From Hyphomicrobiales bacterium (GTDB lineage Bacteria > Pseudomonadota > Alphaproteobacteria > Rhizobiales > Hyphomicrobiaceae): a stretch of DNA of 6,406 nt. Under the pieces are notes generated by a model that was given only the letters and a program-made list of their open reading frames with translations, searched no databases and had not been told where the DNA came from. Shown piece after piece: positions 1 through 5,011 of the stretch. Position 1 is the stretch's first letter, and every line of letters starts with the position of its first letter. A program made the position numbers and the translations under genes. The stretch lies in NCBI GenBank assembly GCA_017304275.1, contig JAFKKW010000111.1, positions 1 to 6,406 of the forward strand, in the 5' to 3' direction.

Positions 1-755
1 TGTGGTACTACCTCGGCATCGAGGGCACGACCCACGCCGCCGAAGAGGTTCGCTCGCCGGCGCGTGCGCTGCCTCTCGGTACCATGACCGGCATCATCAC
101 GCTGCTGATCGCTGCCACCATGACCTGGTATGTCTGCTCCGGCCTCATGCCGTGGGAGTATCTGGGTCAGGCGGTGACGCCTCTGTTCGATGCGGCGCGT
201 CTCACCGATTCCACGGTCCTGATGGTGCTCCTCTTCATCGGCACCATCTTCTCGACCCTGGCCTCGGCCAACGGCTGTATCAACGACGCCTCGCGCGCCT
301 GGTTCTCCATGGGACGCGATCGCTACCTTCCCCAGGTGTTCGGCGCAGTGCATCCGAAGTACCGGACGCCCTATCGCTCGATCATGTTCCTGGTGCCGGT
401 GGCACTGGTGTTCGCCTACTTCGCGCCGCTCGATCAGGTGATCACGTTCTCGATCCTGTCGGGTCTGCTCGAGTACACCTTCATGGCGATCAACGTCATG
501 ATGTTCCGCAACAAGTGGCCGCTGGGCACGATCAAGAGGGGTTATGTGCACCCCTTCCATCCGCTGCCGGCGATCGTGCTTCTGGTCCTCTGCTCCGCCA
601 CCTACTTTGCGGTGTTCCTGGGATACGGAACGCAGCTCATCGCGATGATGGTGTTCTACATCGTCGCCTCGCTGTGGTTCGCCTTCCACCGCTACAAGTT
701 CGTGCGGCGCGGCGATCAGTTCACGATGCCCTGGCCCAAGCCGGTCGGCTACTGA
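1..755 (+). CDS. APC-superfamily amino acid/amine permease, C-terminal part (5' end outside window)
   Basis: Integral inner-membrane transporter of the amino acid-polyamine-organocation family. The first full codon is at base 3 and the reading frame is open from the window edge, so this is the C-terminal 250 residues of a protein that would normally be about 450-500 aa; the ATG at base 84 is internal, not a start. The fragment opens with the conserved APC segment GIEGTTHAAEEVRSPAR, and later carries SANG...SRAWFSMGRDRYLP and VHPKYRTP, typical of the loop after TM8. About six hydrophobic segments follow, roughly residues 28-48, 72-91, 126-143, 146-168, 187-206 and 210-227, before a short basic tail. 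The substrate cannot be read from this part; the segments resemble ethanolamine/amino acid permeases. Its position upstream of methylamine genes suggests uptake of an amine or amino acid, but it is separated from them by two unknown genes and a promoter region, so the link is inference. Confidence 0.88.
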   Translation, partial: WYYLGIEGTTHAAEEVRSPARALPLGTMTGIITLLIAATMTWYVCSGLMPWEYLGQAVTPLFDAARLTDSTVLMVLLFIGTIFSTLASANGCINDASRAWFSMGRDRYLPQVFGAVHPKYRTPYRSIMFLVPVALVFAYFAPLDQVITFSILSGLLEYTFMAINVMMFRNKWPLGTIKRGYVHPFHPLPAIVLLVLCSATYFAVFLGYGTQLIAMMVFYIVASLWFAFHRYKFVRRGDQFTMPWPKPVGY

Positions 756-776
756 CCTTTCGCAAAGCAGGAAATC

Positions 777-802
777 GCCAAGCCGGGAATGTCCGGCTTG
801 GC
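777..802 (+). other. Perfect 10-bp hairpin after the permease gene
   Basis: The arms GCCAAGCCGG (777-786) and CCGGCTTGGC (793-802) are exactly complementary around a 6-nt loop, 21 bases after the permease stop. There is no T-tract after it, so it is not a classical intrinsic terminator. It may act as a 3'-end stabiliser, a weak or Rho-assisted terminator, or a REP-like unit. Confidence 0.55.
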
Positions 803-819
803 ACTGCCTTAGGCCCAAC

Positions 820-846
820 AAGGGCGGCTCTATGCGGGCCGCCCTT
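820..846 (+). other. Second 9-bp GC-rich hairpin before the 873 gene
   Basis: AAGGGCGGC (820-828) pairs with GCCGCCCTT (838-846) around a 9-nt loop. It lies 13 bases upstream of the GGGAG ribosome binding site (860-864) of the next gene. Only a short TT ends the stem, so termination would be weak. It could instead form in the 5' leader of the next gene. The function is unknown. Confidence 0.5.
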
Positions 847-872
847 CCCGACAATGGCTGGGAGAATGACCG

Positions 873-1559
873 GTGAGCCTTGTCTCTGCGTTGCTGCTGT
901 CGTCCGTTCCGATCGGCATCCTGCTCTGGATCGGCCGTCGTGATCATTGGACACGTCAGCATAGCCGCCGGAGTTTGCTCGACGATTGCATTCCGCTGTT
1001 CGATCGTTACGAGCTGACGCACGGCGACGACAACTTCCCACGGCTGAGCGGCCGCAGCGGCACGCGCAAGATCGATATCCGCCTGCTCAGCGATACCATG
1101 ACCATCCGCAGGCTGCCGCAGCTCTGGCTCCAGGTCACCGTGCTCGAGCATCTTCCGGATGTGAGCGGCTTCGCCATTCTTGTTCGCCCATCGGGCTACG
1201 ATTTCTACAGTCTGACGGCTGGCTTCCACCATGTGATCGAACCGCCGCCGTCTTTACCGCAGGAGATCCTCGCACGTGGCGAGGACGCGCGATCCGTGCG
1301 CTTGTTCGAGAAACTGGCGCCGACGTTGGCATCCATCCTGTCCGATCCGCTCGTGAAGGAGATCGCCGTAACCTCGAAAGGCCTCCGCATTATCCGTCAG
1401 AACGCCGAAGGCCGCCGCGGCGATTACCTTCTTCTGCGCCAAGCCGTGTTCGATGACGCGATGGTCTCCGCCGAGACGCTCGCGACCACCCTCGAACAGA
1501 TCCAAGCTCTCCGCGACGATGCCGTCACGCCGGCGCGGGGCGTGAAGGAGCCGGTATGA
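873..1559 (+). CDS. Unrecognised protein with a single N-terminal membrane anchor
   Basis: A 228-aa protein I cannot assign to a family. The GTG start is chosen because GGGAG (860-864) lies 8 bases upstream and because the hydrophobic segment that follows directly (about residues 4-20, SALLLSSVPIGILLWIG) would be an N-terminal signal anchor. The rest looks soluble and mixed alpha/beta. The stretch around residues 70-120 is rich in beta-type residues. The section from about residue 135 (ILARGEDARSVRLFEKLAPTL) is probably helical, followed by EIAVTSKGLRIIRQ and RGDYLLLRQAVF, which look like paired strands, and a C-terminal helix. No cysteine or obvious catalytic motif is visible. The stop overlaps the start of the next gene (ATGA, 1556-1559), so the two are translationally coupled and probably work together at the membrane. 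The frame has strong G/C third positions, which supports real coding. Confidence 0.72.
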   Translation: MSLVSALLLSSVPIGILLWIGRRDHWTRQHSRRSLLDDCIPLFDRYELTHGDDNFPRLSGRSGTRKIDIRLLSDTMTIRRLPQLWLQVTVLEHLPDVSGFAILVRPSGYDFYSLTAGFHHVIEPPPSLPQEILARGEDARSVRLFEKLAPTLASILSDPLVKEIAVTSKGLRIIRQNAEGRRGDYLLLRQAVFDDAMVSAETLATTLEQIQALRDDAVTPARGVKEPV

Positions 1560-1843
1560 CGAAAGAGCGCGCGCCGATGCATCCTTACGCCGTGCTTGCC
1601 TTGGCGATCCTGATGCCCGGCGCCGGACACGTGGCGATAGGACAGCCGCAGCGCGGGTTCGGTTTCGCATTCTTTTCTCTACTGCTCGCGCTCGTCACGT
1701 GGCACACGACCACCCCCGATCACTCATTTATCGGCCGCTCCGCGGCGGGCTTGTTCGTGTGGGCGCTCTCGATCCCGGATGCCTATCGCCTCGCGCGTCT
1801 GAACTACGAAACATGGCGTCAAAAGGCGGGGAGGGTATCCTGA
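1556..1843 (+). CDS. Small membrane protein of unknown function
   Basis: A 95-aa protein beginning at the ATG that overlaps the upstream stop by four bases; the purine-rich GAAGGAG stretch just upstream (1543-1549) is its ribosome binding site. There are three hydrophobic stretches, roughly residues 10-28, 34-51 and 58-76, and a polar, basic C-terminal tail. The first contains PGAGHVAIGQPQRGFGF, a PGxGH...G...RG pattern like that in many small TM2-like bacterial membrane proteins, where it marks a helical hairpin. This is a resemblance seen by eye and says little about function. Coupling to the anchored protein upstream suggests a two-protein membrane unit. Nothing in it points to methylamine metabolism. 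Confidence 0.7.
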   Translation: MTKERAPMHPYAVLALAILMPGAGHVAIGQPQRGFGFAFFSLLLALVTWHTTTPDHSFIGRSAAGLFVWALSIPDAYRLARLNYETWRQKAGRVS

Positions 1844-1866
1844 TAGGAATATTTGTTTCTTGGTAG

Positions 1867-1895
1867 TTGAATGTCGGGAAAGTCGCTGATAGAGT
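1867..1895 (+). promoter_or_regulatory. Candidate sigma70-type promoter for mgsABC
   Basis: TTGAAT (1867-1872) and TAGAGT (1890-1895) are separated by exactly 17 bases, matching the -35 box at 4 of 6 positions and the -10 box at 4 of 6. The region is visibly more AT-rich than its surroundings and lies 42 bases upstream of the mgsA ATG, in the 94-bp gap after the preceding gene. A 6-bp inverted repeat, GTTGAA (1866-1871) and TTCAAC (1899-1904), brackets the pair and could be an operator half-site pair. Not proven. Confidence 0.4.
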
Positions 1896-1897
1896 AA

Positions 1898-1921
1898 CTT
1901 CAACAGAAAACAACAAGAGCG
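1898..1921 (+). repeat. Short leader element upstream of mgsA (copy 1)
   Basis: CTTC, then after 2 bases CAGAAAACAACAAGAGCG (1904-1921). The 18-base part matches the copy at 4903-4920 at 15 positions, and CTTC precedes both. It begins 8 bases after the candidate -10 box, so it would lie at the start of the mgsA message. Copies this short and A-rich could arise by chance. Confidence 0.35.
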
Positions 1922-1937
1922 TGGGGGTGCCCTGCCG

Positions 1938-2834
1938 ATGTGTGGAATCGTTGGACTTTTTATAAAGGATAAGGCGCTCGAGCCGCGGCTCGGCGAGTTG
2001 ACCGCCGGAATGCTGGCGACCATGTGCGAGCGCGGGCCGGACTCGGCCGGTTTCGCGGTCTATGGCGCGTCGAAGGCCGGCGAGGCCAAGATCACGCTTC
2101 AGTCGCCGGAGCCCGATGAGGACTTCAAGACCCTCGCCAAGGTCATCGAGGGTGAGATCGGCGGCAAGGTGAAGCTGGACGTGAAGTCCACGCATGCCGT
2201 GCTCCTCTGCAAGGACGATCAGATCGATGCGATCCGCAAGGCGATCCGCGAGAAGTTTCCACGCGTGCGCATTATGGGCGTCGGCGAGTCGATCGAGATC
2301 TACAAGGAGGTCGGCTACCCGACCGAGGTCGCCAAGCAGTTCGATCTCGTCCATATGAAAGGCACGCACGCCATCGGCCACACGCGCATGGCCACCGAAA
2401 GCGCCGTCACGACGCTCGGCGCCCATCCGTTCTCGACCGGCTCCGACCAGTGCCTCGTGCACAACGGTTCGCTCTCGAACCACAACAACCTGCGCCGCGA
2501 CCTGAAGCACGACGGCATGACCTTCGAGACCGCCAACGACAGCGAGGTGGCCGCTGCCTACCTCACTTGGCGCATGAATCAGGGCCTCAACCTCGGCGAA
2601 GCGCTCGAGAAGAGCCTTGAGGATCTCGACGGCTTCTTCACCTTCGTCGTCGGCACCAAGAACGGCTTCGGCGTCGTGCGCGATCCGATCGCCTGCAAGC
2701 CCGCTGTCCTGGCCGAGACGGACCAGTACGTTGCATTCGGTTCAGAATTCCGCGCGCTCGCCGGGCTTCCCGGTATCGAGAATGCGAAAGTCTGGGAACC
2801 CGAGCCCGCCACTGTTTATTTCTGGGAGCGCTAA
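1938..2834 (+). CDS. mgsA: N-methylglutamate synthase subunit A (class II glutamine amidotransferase, GlxB type)
   Basis: Amidotransferase subunit of the three-part N-methylglutamate synthase, corresponding to the N-terminal domain of the glutamate synthase large subunit. The protein begins MCGIVG, so removal of Met exposes Cys2 as the N-terminal nucleophile; this fixes the ATG start. Other class II signatures are intact: RGPDSAG near 34-40, GHTRMAT at 147-153, AHPF at 162-165, HNGSLSN at 175-181 and NDSEV at 200-204. About 100 residues sit between the N-terminal strand and the GHTR motif, as in GlxB proteins. At 298 aa the length suits the family. The ribosome binding site is poor (GGGGG, 1923-1927). 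It is the first gene of mgsABC, 5 bases before mgsB. In the pathway the domain may cleave gamma-glutamylmethylamide and pass methylamine to MgsC; that role is inferred. In a rhizobial context the same gene would be called glxB. Confidence 0.9.
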   Translation: MCGIVGLFIKDKALEPRLGELTAGMLATMCERGPDSAGFAVYGASKAGEAKITLQSPEPDEDFKTLAKVIEGEIGGKVKLDVKSTHAVLLCKDDQIDAIRKAIREKFPRVRIMGVGESIEIYKEVGYPTEVAKQFDLVHMKGTHAIGHTRMATESAVTTLGAHPFSTGSDQCLVHNGSLSNHNNLRRDLKHDGMTFETANDSEVAAAYLTWRMNQGLNLGEALEKSLEDLDGFFTFVVGTKNGFGVVRDPIACKPAVLAETDQYVAFGSEFRALAGLPGIENAKVWEPEPATVYFWER

Positions 2835-2839
2835 GAATT

Positions 2840-3526
2840 ATGAGGGCGATCGATCTTGAGAAAACGCCGCTCCGCGAGCTGAACGAGAACCTGCATCAGC
2901 TCAAGGATGGAACCAACGAGACCGAATGGGAGGTGCTCAACCCCCGCGGTCAGCACGCCATCGCCGTCGGCGTCGACGCGCCGGTGACGGTCACCATCCG
3001 CGGCCCCGTGGGCTACTACTGCGCCGGCATGAACAAGCAGGCGACCGTCGTCGTGCACGGCTCCTCCGGCCCCGGCACAGCCGAGAACATGATGTCTGGA
3101 AAAGTCATCGTGAAAGGCGACGCCAGCCAGTACGCCGGCGCCACCGGCCGCGGCGGCCTGCTCCTCATCGAAGGCAATGCGTCCTCCCGCTGCGGCATCT
3201 CGATGAAGGGCATCGACATCGTGGTGAAGGGCAACATCGGCCACATGTCGGCCTTCATGGCGCAGACCGGCAACCTCGTCGTGCTCGGCGATGCCGGCGA
3301 CGCGCTGGGTGACTCGATCTACGAGGCCAAGCTCTTCGTGCGCGGCAGCGTCAAGAGCCTCGGCGCCGACTGCATCGAGAAGGAGATGCGCCCCGAGCAC
3401 CATGACCAGCTTTCGGCACTCTTGAAGAAAGCCGGCGTCAACGGGGTGAAGACGTCCGAGTTCAAGCGCTACGGCTCGGCCCGCAAGCTCTACAACTTCA
3501 ACATCGATAACGCGGACGCCTACTGA
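2840..3526 (+). CDS. mgsB: N-methylglutamate synthase subunit B (GXGXG domain, GlxC type)
   Basis: A 228-aa protein equivalent to the C-terminal GXGXG (gluC) domain of the glutamate synthase large subunit, a right-handed beta-helix that serves as the structural spine of the enzyme. The repeated strand-turn pattern with glycines runs from about residue 50 to 175: IRGPVGYY, VVHGSSGPG, VIVKGDAS, LLLIEGNAS, IVVKGNIG, LVVLGDAG and LFVRGSVKSLG are successive coils. The C-terminal 50 residues are charged and likely helical. The ATG has GGGAG (2824-2828) upstream, inside the end of mgsA. Its stop shares one base with the mgsC start (TGATG), indicating coupled translation. No catalytic residues are expected. 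The domain order in the operon (amidotransferase, GXGXG, FMN barrel) differs from the fused GltB order, in which GXGXG is last. Confidence 0.9.
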   Translation: MRAIDLEKTPLRELNENLHQLKDGTNETEWEVLNPRGQHAIAVGVDAPVTVTIRGPVGYYCAGMNKQATVVVHGSSGPGTAENMMSGKVIVKGDASQYAGATGRGGLLLIEGNASSRCGISMKGIDIVVKGNIGHMSAFMAQTGNLVVLGDAGDALGDSIYEAKLFVRGSVKSLGADCIEKEMRPEHHDQLSALLKKAGVNGVKTSEFKRYGSARKLYNFNIDNADAY

Positions 3527-4854
3527 TGAGCTATCAAAACCCGCCGACCACGCCCCGCAAATCATCGACGTTCGACGACTATACATTGTCGGAGATCCGT
3601 CGTGCCGCCCAGACGGGCATCTACGACATCCGCGGTGGCGGCGCCAAGCGCAAGCTGCCCCACTTCGACGATCTGCTCTTCCTCGGCGCGTCCATGTCGC
3701 GCTACCCGCTGGAGGGCTACCGCGAGAAATGTTCGACCGCCGTCACGCTTGGCACCCGCTACGCGAAGAAGCCGATCGAGCTCAAGATTCCGATCACGAT
3801 CGCCGGCATGAGCTTCGGCGCCTTGTCGGGCAACGCCAAGGAAGCCCTTGGCCGTGGCGCGACGCTCGCCGGAACGTCGACGACGACCGGTGACGGCGGC
3901 ATGACGCCCGAGGAGCGCGGCCACTCCCAGATGCTGGTCTATCAGTATCTTCCGTCGCGTTACGGCATGAACCCCGACGACCTCCGTCGCGCCGACGCGA
4001 TCGAGGTGGTCGTCGGCCAGGGCGCCAAGCCCGGCGGCGGCGGCATGCTTCTCGGTCAGAAGATCTCCGATCGCGTCGCCGAGATGCGCACCCTGCCGAA
4101 GGGCATCGACCAGCGCTCGTCCTGCCGCCATCCGGACTGGACCGGCCCCGACGACCTCGAGATCAAGATCCTCGAATTGCGCGAGATTACCGATTGGGAG
4201 AAGCCGATCTACATCAAGGTCGGTGGCGCGCGTCCTTACTACGACGTGGCCCTTGCCGTGAAGGCGGGTGCTGACGTGGTGGTCGTCGACGGCATGCAGG
4301 GCGGCACCGCCGCCACCCAGGAGGTATTCATCGAGCACGTCGGCCAGCCGACGCTTGCCTGCATCCGGCCCGCCGTCCAGGCGCTGCAGGATCTCGGCAT
4401 GCATCGCAAGGTGCAGCTCATCGTCTCCGGCGGCATCCGTAATGGCGCCGACTGCGCCAAGGCACTCGCGCTCGGTGCGGATGCCGTGGCCATCGGCACC
4501 GCCGCGCTCGTTGCGCTCGGCGACAACGACCCGGCCCTCGAAAAGGACTACGGGAAGCTCCACACCACCGCCGGCGCCTACGACGATTGGCACGAGGGCC
4601 GCGATCCCGCGGGCATCACCACGCAGGATCCGGATCTCGCCAAGCGTCTCGATCCGGTGCGCGCCGGCCGCCGTCTCGCCAACTACCTGAAAGTGATGAC
4701 GCTCGAGCTGCAGACCATCGCACGCGCAGCCGGCCACAATCACGTTCACAATCTTGAGCCGGAGGATCTCTGCGCGATCACCCTCGAGGCCGCTGCCATG
4801 GCACGCGTGCCGCTCGCCGGGACGGGCTGGATTCCTGGTCAGGACAAACTTTAA
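3526..4854 (+). CDS. mgsC: N-methylglutamate synthase subunit C (FMN-binding glutamate synthase-like barrel, GlxD type)
   Basis: The catalytic subunit, 442 aa, homologous to the FMN-binding TIM barrel of glutamate synthase. Family signatures are MSFGALS at 95-101, TTTGDGGM near 123-130, GQGAKPGGGG at 164-173 (Q165 and K168 match the substrate-binding Gln and Lys of GltB), GGTAATQ after VVVDGMQ, and the phosphate-binding GGIRNG at 302-307 followed by GADAVAIGTAAL. The GltB cluster segment (ALGC, then CHxNTCPVG) is here ALGD (D333) and, after a 16-residue insertion, WHEGRDPAG (W355, D360), so all three 3Fe-4S ligands are missing; I believe this is normal for GlxD/MgsC proteins. That fits a redox-neutral exchange of ammonia for methylamine on glutamate rather than reductive glutamate synthesis. 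The start has no clear ribosome binding site and depends on coupling to mgsB (TGATG). The alternative name in rhizobia is glxD. Confidence 0.9.
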   Translation: MSYQNPPTTPRKSSTFDDYTLSEIRRAAQTGIYDIRGGGAKRKLPHFDDLLFLGASMSRYPLEGYREKCSTAVTLGTRYAKKPIELKIPITIAGMSFGALSGNAKEALGRGATLAGTSTTTGDGGMTPEERGHSQMLVYQYLPSRYGMNPDDLRRADAIEVVVGQGAKPGGGGMLLGQKISDRVAEMRTLPKGIDQRSSCRHPDWTGPDDLEIKILELREITDWEKPIYIKVGGARPYYDVALAVKAGADVVVVDGMQGGTAATQEVFIEHVGQPTLACIRPAVQALQDLGMHRKVQLIVSGGIRNGADCAKALALGADAVAIGTAALVALGDNDPALEKDYGKLHTTAGAYDDWHEGRDPAGITTQDPDLAKRLDPVRAGRRLANYLKVMTLELQTIARAAGHNHVHNLEPEDLCAITLEAAAMARVPLAGTGWIPGQDKL

Positions 4855-4858
4855 GCAC

Positions 4859-4897
4859 GTTCGCCCCGGACCCTGATCCGGGGCGAACACATTTCTT
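4859..4897 (+). terminator. Hairpin after mgsC, probable partial terminator
   Basis: GTTCGCCCCGGA (4859-4870) pairs perfectly over 12 bp with TCCGGGGCGAAC (4877-4888) around a 6-nt loop, starting 4 bases after the mgsC stop. It is followed by ACATTTCTT, a broken T-tract, so termination should be incomplete. It may protect the mgsABC message and lower or uncouple gmaS expression. Confidence 0.65.
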
Positions 4898-5011
4898 CGA
4901 CTCAGAAAAAACAAAGAGCGAAGAAAAAAAAGATCTAGGGGAAACGGCAACCCGAGTTTGGGATTAGGACCTATGACACACGACTTAGCCTCCATTAAAA
5001 AAGAGCACACC
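4889..5011 (+). promoter_or_regulatory. A-rich leader of gmaS
   Basis: A 123-bp stretch that is strikingly A-rich on the + strand, with A-runs at 4906-4911, 4924-4930 and 4997-5002, between the mgsC hairpin and the gmaS start. I find no convincing -35/-10 pair and no sigma54 box. It carries a near copy (4895-4920) of the element at 1898-1921 upstream of mgsA. It probably forms an unstructured 5' leader or ribosome stand-by region and may hold a gmaS promoter. Confidence 0.4.
4895..4920 (+). repeat. Short leader element upstream of gmaS (copy 2)
   Basis: CTTC, then after 4 bases CAGAAAAAACAAAGAGCG (4903-4920), matching the mgsA leader copy at 15 of 18 positions. It lies directly after the mgsC hairpin and about 91 bases before the preferred gmaS start. 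A transcription start or mRNA-level signal shared by the two units is possible. Confidence 0.35.

Noticed and set aside
798..813. TTGGCAC at 798-804 as part of a sigma54 promoter
   Set aside because: The required GC element at the right spacing is absent, and the bases are already part of the perfect hairpin at 777-802.
2..943. Frame-2 open frame of 313 codons across the permease
   Set aside because: Rich in Arg and His with no membrane segments, typical of an out-of-frame reading; the frame starting at base 3 gives a clear APC permease.
1833..1850. TATCCTGATAGGAATA as a terminator after the small membrane protein gene
   Set aside because: Only a 4-bp stem (TCCT/AGGA) with a 3-nt loop forms; too weak to call.
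4973..5011. Upstream ATG giving a 13-residue longer GmaS
   Set aside because: The codons TTA, ATT and AAA AAA are unlike the rest of the gene, and relatives begin near the second Met. It remains possible because AGGA lies just upstream (4966-4969).
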